64,000 nt of DNA from Nectonema munidae. Its lineage: Eukaryota; Nematomorpha; Nectonematoida; Nectonematidae. The DNA lies in NCBI GenBank assembly GCA_030549495.1, contig JAUIRK010001009.1:1-64000 (forward strand), given 5' to 3'. A program made the position numbers and the translations under genes. Under the pieces are notes generated by a model that saw only the letters and a program-made list of their open reading frames with translations, was not told the origin of the DNA and did not search any database. Positions 1 to 11,600 of the stretch are shown in pieces; position 1 is the stretch's first letter; every line of letters begins with the position of its first letter.

Positions 1-204
1 TTATTCAAATAACCCTTCTTCATCATTATTATTATTATTACTATTATCATCATTTTTGTTTATAAACTTACACATAATATCTTTTCATTTAACCATAATT
101 ATCTGTCATAGTTATATTTATTTTTGTCATTAATTATTTGTCATTAACACTTCTCTGAACATCACAATTCTTCTATTCTATTAATATAGACTTCTCTTTT
201 ACTA
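1..204 (+). repeat. 5' LTR (start cut by window edge)
   Basis: Bases 1-202 match 3885-4086 without gaps. By comparison with the right copy, which appears to begin with TG at 3881, about four bases are missing at the left. A short (ATT)n-like tract lies near its start. Confidence 0.88.
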
Positions 205-333
205 TGCAAATTCTTATATATATATATATATATATATGTAGTTATGTCTTTTCACGCGCTATTTGTTGAATAAAAGCTCCAGCCTTTCAGATTCTTTCTA
301 TTCATCACAATTTTATTCAACATCCAACCCTTT

Positions 334-3300
334 ATGGAAAAAGCCGTCAGACCAAAGGAGTTCAACGTTCTCCCTAACGAAGAACAAAGTGGAAAATTAT
401 GGAAGCACTGGTTTAGAGGATTCACTTACTACCTTGACTGTTTGAAGGATCACAGTCCCAACAAGCTTGAACTTCTCATCATTCACTTGGGACCTGACGT
501 TGCTGAAAGCATACAAAAAGCGTCAAGTTATGAGATGGCAATAAAGCAACTGGAAAGTGCATACGTCAAAGTTCCAAACGAAGTTCATGCAAGGCACCTC
601 CTCTCAACGCGCGTTCAATCAAGTGACGAGACCGTCGACTCTTTCTTTCAATCCTTGAAGGTATTATCCATGAATTGCGAATTCAAAGAAGTAACTGCCG
701 ATGAGCACAAAGATCTTTTCATAAGAGATTCTCTCATCTCTGGATTGAGGAACAGTGCTATTCGAACCAGACTCCTTGAAAACACGAAACTTGATCTCAA
801 CACCGCAGTCAATCAAGCTAGAGCTATGGAGCAAGCTTTAAGCCAAAGCGAAAGCTACGCGTCCAATACCCTAACGCTTGCTGCAACCACAAACGAGAAC
901 CAACCTGATGAACTCTCAACCCGTCAAAATCGTGAAGCGTCAGAGATGGATAGTTGTTCTTCCTTTTTAAAATCTTTAAATGGAAATTGCTACTTCTGTG
1001 GAGGTAAAAGACACCCTAGAAACTCTAGAGAGTTGTGTCCTGCCAAGCGTCATACCTGCTTCAAGTGTGGTAAACTTGGACATTTCTCCAAAGTTTGTCG
1101 ATCTGCAAGGAAAAACGTTTCAAACATCAATGGAACGTCGAAGAAATCCAGCTGGAAAAGCATCGTTCTTCTCAACGGCTCTAAATGTCAAGTACTCGTC
1201 GACACTGGGAGCACCGACAACTTCTTGGACAAAGATACTGCTCGTCGACTGAATTTGAAGCTATATCCCTGCAAAGAAAAGGTCAGCATGGCTTCTAGCA
1301 AGTTCAAAATGCAGGTTATGGGAAGAACTCGTGCTCAATTGCAAATTCAAAATAAAGTCTACGATAATGTGGAGTTCTTGATTTTACCTAACTTGTGGAA
1401 AGAGGTCATCTTGGGAATTAGTTTTCTCAAAAGACATAAAGACATCACCATTGAATTACGTGGGAAAGAACCTTCTTTGGATTTCCAATATCACAGTGGA
1501 AACCTTGAAGCTCGTCATACATGTGCCACAAAGAACTCGAATGAAGTGAAACTTTTTAGATTCTTGTCTGCTAATTGTCGACCTCAGATAACAAGAACTA
1601 GAAAGTTCAGTGAAGATGATCAGCGATTTATACGAAGTGAAGTCCAGAGACTGCTGAAAGCTGGAGTTATTGAAGAATCCAATTCTCCATGGCGAGCTCA
1701 AGTTGTCCTTGTTCCCAAAACCGCCGGAGGGAAGAGAATGGTAGTTGACTTCTCACGCACGATAAATAAGTTTACCTTAGCTGACGCCTATCCTTTGCCT
1801 GATGTAAATGAATTGGCACATAAAGTAGCCAAATTCAAATACTTCAGTTTAATTGATCTTTCCGAAGCTTATTATCAAGTGGAACTGGGAAAAGTCGAGC
1901 GAATGTACACTGGGTTTGAAGCTGACGGTAGACTTTATCAATTCACGAAAATTCCGATGGGAGTAACCAATGGGGCCTCTGCATTTCAGCGATACATCAA
2001 TAACTTTATTTCGTTAAATAAACTTAGTGATACTTTTTCTTACATAGACGATGTAATAATCTGTGGGAAGACTTTGGAGCAACACGATCGCAATCTAAAG
2101 CCTTTTCTTAACGCAGCCAATTCCTATCAACTAAACATCAATTGGAGCAAAAGTAAGCAAGGACTCGCATCTATCAAGTTTCTTGGATATGAGATTGGTG
2201 ATGGGGAGCTAAGGCCTGACAAGGATCGCATCAAACCTCTGACAGAAATGCCAATACCGCGAAGTTCTGCTGAATTGAAAAGAATGATGGGATTCTTCTC
2301 ATATTACGCCAAATGGATTTCCAATTACTCCACGAAAGTTCAATCTCTAACAAAAGTGACCTCCTTTCCTCTAACCAACAGTCAAATAAAAGTAATTCAC
2401 TCTCTCAAAGAAGAAATTGGTAGATCTGCTTTACACGCAACCAAGAGTGGTGTGCCATTCGTTGTGGAAATAGACGCTTCAGAGAAGACGATCGCCGCCT
2501 CACTCTTGCAAAATGGAAGGCCTGTAGCATTCTTTTCCAAAACTCTTAATCTAGCAGAAACCAAAGCACACATCGTGGAGAAAGAAGCTTACGCCATCAT
2601 CGCATCGGTACGACACTGGAAGCACTTCCTAATTGGACAACACTTTACCGTAGTGACGGACCAGAAAGCAGTTTCCTGCATTTTTAGCAATAATGGCAAG
2701 AACAAAATCAAAAACGACAAGATGCTTCGCTGGCGTTTGGAGTTAGCTTCATATTCCTTTGACATCAAGTATCGACCTGGAATCGACAATTTATCTGCAG
2801 ATGCGTTATCACGTGCATGTTCAATTTCAAAAGACTCGACGAAGCTAAAAGAGCTGCATGACTCACTGATCCATCCTGGAGTGCGAAGAATAAGTCACTT
2901 TGTCAGAGAAAAGAACCTACCCTTTTCAATGGACGAAATAAAAGTGATGACAAAGAACTACCAAGTCTGTTGTAAATGCAAACCAAGATTCTTCAAGTCT
3001 TACGGAGACCACATGGTAAAGTCTACAAAACCATTTGATAGACTATCTATCGACTTCAAAGGTCCTTTGCCATCAGAAACCAAGAACAAGTACATTCTCA
3101 CTATTATTGACGAGTATTCTAGATTTCCATTTGCTTTTCCTTGCAAGGATACGACGTCAACTACGGTAATAAAATGTTTGCAAGAAGTTTTCGCAATCTT
3201 TGGACTACCTAAATATGTACACTCAGATCGCGGGAGCTCATTTTTATCGAGTGAACTTAAAACTTTTTTTTTAAGTAAAGGCGTAGCCTCGACTTTCACA

Positions 3301-3870
3301 ACAGCTTATAATCCTCAAGGCAATTCTCAATGCGAAAGATACAACGGAATTATCTGGAAAACCGTCACTTTAGCAACAGAGACTCAAGGACTGCCCATCG
3401 AAAAATGGGAAGACGTTCTTCCAGATTGCTTGAATGCACTCCGAACACTTCTGAACACATCAACTAATGAAACTCCGCATGAAAGATTATTTAAGTTTGA
3501 AAGAAACAGCGCCAACAATAAAGTTCCAGATTGGCTGTCTAATACAAAAACTGTTTGGATGAAGAAATTCCCTATCCCGTCGAAAGCAAAGCCTCAAGTG
3601 GAGTTAGTCGAACTTTTGGAAATTAATCCGCAATGCGCAAGGGTAAAATCGCAAAATGGGAAGGAGAACACCGTGGCTCTCAAGCATCTTGCCCCCAACC
3701 AAACTGAAAAGGAATTAGAAGAAACCTCTTGCTCTGAATACACTAAGGATCCTTCTCCAAACGAAGAACCCAGCAACGGTGAAGAATCAAAAGTGGAAGC
3801 ACCACACCTAAGAAGATCAACAAGGGAACGAAAGCCTGTCAAGAAATATGGCATAGACAATTCCCATTAG
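334..3870 (+). CDS. Gag-Pol polyprotein of the Ty3/gypsy element
   Basis: One 1178-codon frame. Residues 1 to about 190 are Gag-like helical sequence. Two CCHC-type zinc knuckles follow (around residues 218-255, the second reading CFKCGKLGHFSKVC). The aspartic protease core VDTGST is near 289, the reverse transcriptase YIDD box near 570, and RNase H (EIDASEKTIAASL) near 710. The integrase zinc-binding region is near 845-890, and its core includes the segments SIDFKGP, HSDRGSS and CERYNG. The tail is acidic then basic. Gag and Pol in one frame is a known arrangement in this group. The start at 334 is the first ATG of the frame. Confidence 0.93.
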   Translation: MEKAVRPKEFNVLPNEEQSGKLWKHWFRGFTYYLDCLKDHSPNKLELLIIHLGPDVAESIQKASSYEMAIKQLESAYVKVPNEVHARHLLSTRVQSSDETVDSFFQSLKVLSMNCEFKEVTADEHKDLFIRDSLISGLRNSAIRTRLLENTKLDLNTAVNQARAMEQALSQSESYASNTLTLAATTNENQPDELSTRQNREASEMDSCSSFLKSLNGNCYFCGGKRHPRNSRELCPAKRHTCFKCGKLGHFSKVCRSARKNVSNINGTSKKSSWKSIVLLNGSKCQVLVDTGSTDNFLDKDTARRLNLKLYPCKEKVSMASSKFKMQVMGRTRAQLQIQNKVYDNVEFLILPNLWKEVILGISFLKRHKDITIELRGKEPSLDFQYHSGNLEARHTCATKNSNEVKLFRFLSANCRPQITRTRKFSEDDQRFIRSEVQRLLKAGVIEESNSPWRAQVVLVPKTAGGKRMVVDFSRTINKFTLADAYPLPDVNELAHKVAKFKYFSLIDLSEAYYQVELGKVERMYTGFEADGRLYQFTKIPMGVTNGASAFQRYINNFISLNKLSDTFSYIDDVIICGKTLEQHDRNLKPFLNAANSYQLNINWSKSKQGLASIKFLGYEIGDGELRPDKDRIKPLTEMPIPRSSAELKRMMGFFSYYAKWISNYSTKVQSLTKVTSFPLTNSQIKVIHSLKEEIGRSALHATKSGVPFVVEIDASEKTIAASLLQNGRPVAFFSKTLNLAETKAHIVEKEAYAIIASVRHWKHFLIGQHFTVVTDQKAVSCIFSNNGKNKIKNDKMLRWRLELASYSFDIKYRPGIDNLSADALSRACSISKDSTKLKELHDSLIHPGVRRISHFVREKNLPFSMDEIKVMTKNYQVCCKCKPRFFKSYGDHMVKSTKPFDRLSIDFKGPLPSETKNKYILTIIDEYSRFPFAFPCKDTTSTTVIKCLQEVFAIFGLPKYVHSDRGSSFLSSELKTFFLSKGVASTFTTAYNPQGNSQCERYNGIIWKTVTLATETQGLPIEKWEDVLPDCLNALRTLLNTSTNETPHERLFKFERNSANNKVPDWLSNTKTVWMKKFPIPSKAKPQVELVELLEINPQCARVKSQNGKENTVALKHLAPNQTEKELEETSCSEYTKDPSPNEEPSNGEESKVEAPHLRRSTRERKPVKKYGIDNSH

Positions 3871-3880
3871 TGCGGAAGAT

Positions 3881-4088
3881 TGTATTATTCAAATAACCCT
3901 TCTTCATTATTATTATTATTATTACTATTATCATCATTTTTGTTTATAAACTTACACATAATATCTTTTCATTTAACCATAATTATCTGTCATAGTTATA
4001 TTTATTTTTGTCATTAATTATTTGTCATTAACACTTCTCTGAACATCACAATTCTTCTATTCTATTAATATAGACTTTTCTTTTACCA
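3881..4088 (+). repeat. 3' LTR
   Basis: Repeats the window start. It begins ten bases after the stop codon of the polyprotein. TG at 3881 and CA at 4087-4088 make plausible ends. These ends are inferred, since the outer edge of the left copy is outside the window. Confidence 0.88.
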
Positions 4089-5516
4089 AAATGTTTTTGA
4101 TTAAAAACACTTTCTCCCCTCAGACTATATGGTCGCATTATGCTTGAGATGGTCAATCACAGTTTTTATAATTTTGTTTTTAATATTCGGTAGCATTGAT
4201 GATCGAACACTTGACCAAAAAACTGTTAATCTGAGATGTACACCTTAAAAATTATTGAGGCTCAGATTTTTTCTTTATTAACTAAGAATAAATTTAAGTA
4301 TTATTATTATACAAACAAAAGTTAAAATATTTCACTCCAATGCTTACTTTCCAAGCCAAAACTGATATTTATAACAATTAATTTTCCGGCCTCGACGTCT
4401 TCCTGCATCCAAATCAAAAGTTATATCTTACACCATCAAACTGTTTACACTCTAATCAATTTTCTTTTAATTATTCAATTATGTGACGACAACCTATCTT
4501 GGTTTGTTCACTTTTTTAAATAAATCCTTTAAAAAAAAATTAAAATAGCTATAAAAAGTGTTACAACCAGTGAAGCATATCAATCATGCAAAGCACATTG
4601 GTGTCATTTTGTAATCAAATTTATAATTCGGTATTCATATTTTTCATGTGGTGGCATTTGAAAGGAAAAGTCTTATGTTGTTGAAACACATCTTAGCCAA
4701 CTAGCCACAGAGTAAATTCAAATTTTAATTCAATACATATATTTTGTCTTGCATAGCATATCGCATACAGGGATGAAAGCAATATACAAAATAGAAACCT
4801 TGAAAGAAAACAAATGTTCGATTTGGGTTATTAAAATCTCTCTTCATAAATCCTGTTCCAAAAATGTCATTCTTTACTATTAATTATTTTATTAGTTTGT
4901 TATTTAATTGCTTATATTTTGGTATAATTTCAAATAGAATTTGATAGAAATAAATTAAAAAATATTATTTTTTCACATAAAAAATATCTATTTGGCATGA
5001 AAGGGTCGTGGATAATTTATGATTCTATTATTTTTAAATTTCTTGATATTAATATATTTGCATATTATTTTAGTCAAAATGTTTCCAATAATGATACCAT
5101 GAAGGATATATAAACAGAATGATAATTTTTGTAATTTTATCTTAGAACTTAGACAGGACCTGATTAAGATTAATTTAAACTAGGCTCATCCAGATCACAG
5201 GAATAGAAAGCTGGACTTAGCCAAACGTGTTAAGAAGGGTTTTAATTCGTCTAGAAACTAGAACATGTGAAACTTCTCTTATATTCTCATCTTACTTTAC
5301 TCCTATGTACCTTATACTTTAAATATGTTTAGTATTACTATTCATATTACACTCTTTTCTTTATTCCACATCTTCATATAGTCATCTTTCTTTAATGAGT
5401 TAATGTACATTAGAATTTAAATTTATTTAATTTTTTTTTAATTTTTAATCAAACTAATTTTATGGGTGTATTTTTTCTTTTAAATCGTAGATATTATTTT
5501 TGGGTTTCATGATTTT
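4089..5516. other. AT-rich stretch upstream of PLA2G15
   Basis: No frame, repeat or RNA gene that I can support. It presumably contains the promoter and 5' UTR of the lipase gene that starts at 5517, but I see no clear core promoter. Confidence 0.4.
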
Positions 5517-5601
5517 ATGTATTTACATTTAGTGGTCAAACTTTTTATTTTTTTTTTAACCCTTTTTTTAAATATTTATTCTATCAAACCAGTGGTCTTG
5601 G
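5517..5601 (+). CDS. PLA2G15: PLA2G15 exon 1, signal peptide
   Basis: Codes for a start methionine, a hydrophobic core (VKLFIFFLTLFLNIYS) and the family's mature N-terminus IKPVVL. The donor is g|GTAAGA, phase 1. The split codon g+ta gives Val and restores the motif VVLVPGD with exon 2. This is the first ATG of the frame and places the signal peptide correctly. Confidence 0.85.
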
Positions 5602-8600
5602 GTAAGATTTCTAATTATTTTTTGATTAAATTATCCGATACGTTCGTTTTGGACAGGGCAGGATATACAAGGAGGGGAAGGAGGGCGGAGGAATGGGAGG
5701 GGAGGGGGGGGGGGTGGCAATATCACAGCGTGTGAAAAAGAAATTACAGATCATCAGTGAAAATTTCCCTTATTCCCATCTGCTTTTTTCATTTATTGTG
5801 GTATTAATAAACTTTTATATAATAAAAAGTAAATAGGTTTGTATCGGATTTGAAAATTCAATATTTGTTTGTTTTTTAAAATCAAATAGTTGATTTCAGT
5901 CGGTTTAATCAGTCGGAGTAGTTAATAAAAATTCCTTATATATCAAGAAAAATTATTAATATAATTAAATGTAATATAAAGATAAAAAATTTATTCATTA
6001 TCGATATTTTTTGTTTCAAATATATTTAATTTTTACATATCCCAAAATTTGAATAAATGTGTTATATGAATAAACATATAATAACAAGTGTATTTAGCTT
6101 GTATAAATCTTATGATAATCAAAAAAACACTTAGTAAAAACACTTTGTATAAATATTTTTTATTGTGTTCACTATAATGCCCATAATCATGTTAGAGAAG
6201 TCAAAATTAGTGTTTTTAGATTTTAAATATCCCAAAATTTGAATAAATGTGTTATGAATGTACACATATAACACATGTATTTAGCTTGTATAAATCTTAT
6301 GATAATCAAAAAAACATTTTGTAAAAATTGTATGCACTATAATGCCCGATCATGTTAGAGAAGTCAAAATCAATGTTTTTAGATTTTTTTTTATCCAAAA
6401 CCCGTGTTGTGGAGTCGGAAATTTTTTTGTGACTCCCGACTGCGGTAAAGAAAAATTTTCGACTCCCGATTCCGTTATACAAAATTTCGACTCCAACTCC
6501 TACTCCAGATAACATTAAATTTTAACTGTGACTTTAGCGTACATAAAACGTTACTTCGATTTAGACTCGAGCAATCAACTAATATTTACACTGATTCCGA
6601 TTTCTCCATTGAAAGAAAAGTTAGCTCCATTTTTGTAAAAATCGTCTCCAAATCAAACTTTAAAAGTTTTAACTTTAAATCTAGTCTACATAATTTGTTT
6701 ATCATTTTTATCTATACTGCTATTTTAGGTACTTTCCTGTTATCGCCCACCACCCCAAAATGTTATAAAACATGTATTAAAGTACACAAATGTATTAAAA
6801 AAACAAGTGAAAAATCTTTTAATCTGTAGGTGGATAAAATTCAACCATATCAAAAAGAATCGCATCAAACATATTACCACCATATATAATCGAAGATGAA
6901 TGACGCCAAATAAACTCAGCTAAATATCCAGATAACATTTCTCGATTAGTTCCACATTGCCTCTTGTTTCTTACCTTTGCAGAACGCCACACACGCTCAA
7001 TATGTTGAGTATGGACTCTGGTTTTGGGATCCACAAAATTGCGGCTGTGATTTACTGTCTGATGTCGGTAATTTGGCACCCCTTTAACACCTTCATCATT
7101 AATTATACGATAGGCACGCCACTCATCGGAAAATATAGTCGTTCCGGGACGTATGTATTGATTGATGAGTGGCAATAGTGTAGCTGCCACTCATCAATTT
7201 TTTTCATCCGGTGTCCATTTGCACATTTCCGCTCCAACTTCACGATTCCACGCTCTTGCAGGTAGGTGATGCATTTTTCTTCGTTGTCAAGTTTTCGAAT
7301 CAATTTCTTTAAATTTTCCATTTATGGGCTTTTTTTTCTATGAAAAAGGTTTTGATTAATGATATATAGTAAGTTTAATGTAGGTTAGGTTAAAACAATA
7401 CAAGAATATTTATCGTGGTAGAAGAGCGATGGGTGGTGGGGCGATAACAGGAAAGTATCCTATTTTAATATCAACATTAAAATGTACTTAGGTTTGAATT
7501 TTTTTACTCATAATTATTTTTACCATTTAGTATGTTCATTACAATTTGAAAGCTAAGACGCGCAAAATCTTCGCCTTTTTGCTTTCATGACAATGACAGT
7601 GATTCTTAACCGATAGGGTGTCTACCTCCATTAGAAGGGCGTAATTGAAAAACTAGGAGATCGCAGTCTAATTGAGTAAAAAAAGAGTAAAGAAGGGAAC
7701 TCTCCTATTCCCCTATTAAATTTGTGTTTTATAAATGTTTTACTGATAATTTTTAGGAATATAATTTAACTTTATTATACTTTTTTACTTTTTATAGTAC
7801 GAAATAATACATTCCAATTGATCGTTTTTTTGTGAAAAAAATATTGAGACTTTGGAAAAATTTAAAAGCAGAATTTGTAAGGTTTTTTTCTGGTGTGGAC
7901 AAATATCAAGAATGATCTATTTTTCTTTCAAAAATTCATTTTAAAAGGAAGTTTAATATGTTTCAGATATTGCTGAAAACAACACATTGAAACTTAGAAA
8001 ACTTTTAGATAGAGTATCATCACATCTATCCTGAAATTGCAAATGTAACTTTTTAAGTTTTAGTTCTTTTCTGACTTTTCTTTGGAAAGTATTTGGCTTT
8101 AATTTCAATAGAAAAAAACTCGAAAAGTAGACTGGACATAGTAGAACGACTTCTGCTGCAATATTTCCAGCAGTAAACCGCGTATTCAAAAAATAGTGGC
8201 AAAAATTTATCTCGAAAATATTTATAAATTAAAATTAAAATTTTTTTTATAATATAGTAAAAAAACTGTGGTTTTGTTAAATTAATTTTGAGTAGATTCA
8301 TAACTATATAAAAATAAGATTAAATCAAACTCATAAGTTGGGTATAAAATTCTTACCTTTTCTTTATCGTAGAATTCAGTACAGTAAAATTTGAATCATA
8401 ATAAAAATTGTTTGAAGTTCACTTTGAACAAAATCAATTTTATTATTCAGAAAATATAATGTACGGTATTTTTGGGACTATAAGGCGCAGGGTCAATAAA
8501 TATTAAGATGGTTGTCTCGTTTCATACATAAGGCGCATAATAAAATTCCAACAAAATAAACTTTATTAAAATAATTTCACTAAGAAAGAAATACCTACAA

Positions 8601-11600
8601 ATATACCCAATTCACGGACTTATTCCTCGCTTTCGAACCCATCAAATTCTTCATTTTCAGTATCCTAGTATAAAAGTTGCGCAATCTCGGCATTAAGAAG
8701 ATCATGATCTGATTCATCATTATTTGAACCACTATGATTGCTAGTAGTTTGCAACTCAACAATGATTCCAGCTTTAGTAAAACCACGGATAATACTAGAG
8801 ACTGATCCTTTGGACCACGCATCAAAAATCCATTGACTGATAGTGGCATAACTTGCACGACGTTGTCTTCCTGTTTTTGTAAAGGTATGTTCCCCTTGTG
8901 TCATCCAGCGCTCCCACAAAGCCCGCAGTTGTACTTTAAACGATCTATTAACACTAATATCTAGCGGTTGTAGTTCTTTAGTTAATCCACCTTGAATAAT
9001 TGCAAGATCCGTTTTAACTTTTTTGACTTTGGCCTTGACCCTATCGGTGATATGGGCACGCATAGAGTCGCAGATTAGCATTGATGGAAATGAATGAAAA
9101 AACCCATTAAGTCTTTTGACAAACACTTCACTTCGCCATTCACCCATCTTCTGCTCGTCCATCCACACCTTTGAATTAACTTTGATAATGATACCAGATG
9201 GAAACCTTTCTTTCAGTAAAGTTTTTCTTTTAAAAATAATCACGGGAGGAAATTTTAGACCATTAGCCTGGCAACCAAGAACTACAGTGAAACGTGATTT
9301 TTCGTTACCTGTGGTGCGAATAGATACTGAAGTAGTTTCCCCTTTCTCTAAGTTTAAAGCTTGCTTCGTAAGCATGTCTTTTTGCAGGTATCATTAAAAA
9401 TTAAATAGTATAAATTTAATCTAAAGAATCTAAGATAAAAAACTATACTCAAATATAAAATATTTTGAACAACCTAATTAATAAATGATATCATTTTAGT
9501 TAGAAGAAAGGAAAATGATAAATTAAAAATAAAATTCAAACCTTTTTTAAGTTAAAAAAATCTCTAATGTAAAATATTTTGGAATAATATTTTGTATGAA
9601 TTAAGACTGCCTTTTTTACTCTTTTCATACACAAGACGCACCGTACTATAAGGCGCATTCTTGTAAGTTACTCAAAGTGCGCCTTATAGTCAGAAAGTTA
9701 CGGCAAATAGACTTTCAAGTGGTTAGTAGGTAAGCGGAAAATATAGGGGATCCAAATTCCAAAGGGGTGTGGAAAAAAGATTAAGAAACACTTTCTGATA
9801 TTTGTCTATATGCAAACAAATTTAATTACTAAACTAATGTATCAATCAGATCTAAAACTACAATTAATCGCCGTACAATAACAAAAGTAGAGTTTCAATT
9901 AACCCGTTAACGACCAGAATAATCAGACGATATCTAATGTAAAGCAGAAGATTTGTATTAAAGAGCTTTGATAAACGCAGACGATTTTATTTTTGTAAAG
10001 TCGACATATCTCGACTGTGCTCTATAAACGGTTAATACGGACACATAAACTAATGGATATCATCCAATATAATACCACATAGAAATTTAAATCTTCGAAT
10101 TTAATAACACACTCAAAGTGATTATTCGAAATTTGATTGTAGTAAACTTTTTCAAAAAAAAATGTATGCACATGATTATGGTAGATGGTGTCTAAAAATT
10201 CGGAGGGGTTGTCTCTCCTGTCCAACCTCTTGACGTTTTAGAAGATATTTAATTTTCAAAGAAATTGTAGGTTTTCTTTTTCCTTTGATAGCTGATGAGT
10301 ATTCTACTTATTTAAACTTAAACAATGGATTCGTTTACAATTTACATATGCGTAAAAAAATCGTATATCAGATGACCGTGTGTATGAACAATTCATTTTG
10401 ATTAAAAATAGAGTGCAATCATTAATTTTCCTCTATTTTTTTTTATATATAGACAATCTAAATTATTTGCTGATCTTGCAACAATGTTATATTTTTTTAA
10501 TGTTTTTTTTAATTTTTTTTTTACGAATTTTTAATAATTTTCGCATTTTACATAATTACATTTTTGTCAATATTTTTCAAGTTTAGATGCTGATTCTGTT
10601 AAATAACAACTGAGTACATTGAATCAGAACTATAATAATTTTATTTTCAATCTTGCAAGAAGTGACAATACTCTTGATTCTTTTTGTAAAGCTACATATT
10701 TTCTTTTTTGATTAAAATGCATAATGTAATAGTTTTTCAATTTTTCCATTTATAATAAACAGTTACAAGGAATATAAAGTGTAAGAAGAACTAAATGGTA
10801 TGTTGTTGTATTTTCATAATAAATTGTAGTCTCTACATGACATGCTAAAACTTAAAGGAGAAAGTTTTCAAGTGTTTCATTATGCATAATGCATATAGAT
10901 ATTTTCTTCGTTTAATAAAATTTATCTGAAAACTCATATTCTACATAGAGATTATGCTCAAGATAAATCTTCCTGAAAAGAAAGACAAATGAGTTAATTA
11001 TTTGAAATACACTTGTTTTAGCTTTAAATTCAATATTTCTTATAAAAATCTAGCGCTATTGACGTAAATCCCACCTTCAAAATCCGCCTTTCAGGACACT
11101 TTAATGTCATATGAACATTTTTGATGAAATTGTAAGGAAGACGAGAAACGACTTGTATCAGAGTGTCGAAACGTATTTTAGAATCAAGAAAAGCCCTTTC
11201 TTGAGCGCTTACTACTTTTCAAAAAGGAGAAGGGTGCAATCAAGGCCAGGAATGACTGCTTAAACCATAATATCAATAATGGAGTCATCAATCCGTTATC
11301 TGTTTACTTTAAGTACCCGGAGATGGAGGAAGTCAAATTTATGCGAAGCTAAATAAGACCTCAGTGCCTCACTACATCTGCGTATCTTACACGAAGGAAT
11401 GGTTTTTACTGTGGCTTAACCTTGAGGAATTATATCCATTCATTATCGATTGCTTCATTGACAATATAAAGTATTTACATTTTTGTGCAAGCTGTACATT
11501 TTTATTTAATTATCATTTTCCTTAGATTAACATTTGATCCCAAAACAAACACTACGCATAACACGCCTGGAGTTTCGACTCGTGTTCCACTCATGGGAAG

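Larger units (their letters stand above)
1..4088 (+). mobile_element. Ty3/gypsy LTR retrotransposon, looks whole
   Basis: A direct repeat of about 205 bp sits at the window start and again at 3881-4088, flanking a single long Gag-Pol frame. The domain order protease, reverse transcriptase, RNase H, integrase is that of Ty3/gypsy (Metaviridae). The first few bases of the left LTR are cut off by the window edge. Over the 202 bases that can be compared (1-202 against 3885-4086) I count two differences, about 1 percent, so the insertion is young. The coding frame is uninterrupted. There is no envelope-like frame. Confidence 0.93.
6728..7459 (-). mobile_element. Merlin-type DNA transposon, internally deleted
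   Basis: Terminal inverted repeats begin GGTACTTTCCTGTTATCGCC on the left; the right end is the reverse complement with one or two changes. Both ends are flanked by the identical 8-bp duplication CTATTTTA (6720-6727 and 7460-7467), the target size expected for Merlin. At 732 bp it is shorter than a full element. The transposase remnant reads on the minus strand. It sits in intron 1 of PLA2G15. Confidence 0.92.

Noticed and set aside
9116-9397. 93-codon plus-strand frame
   Set aside because: Antisense to the pogo transposase frame.
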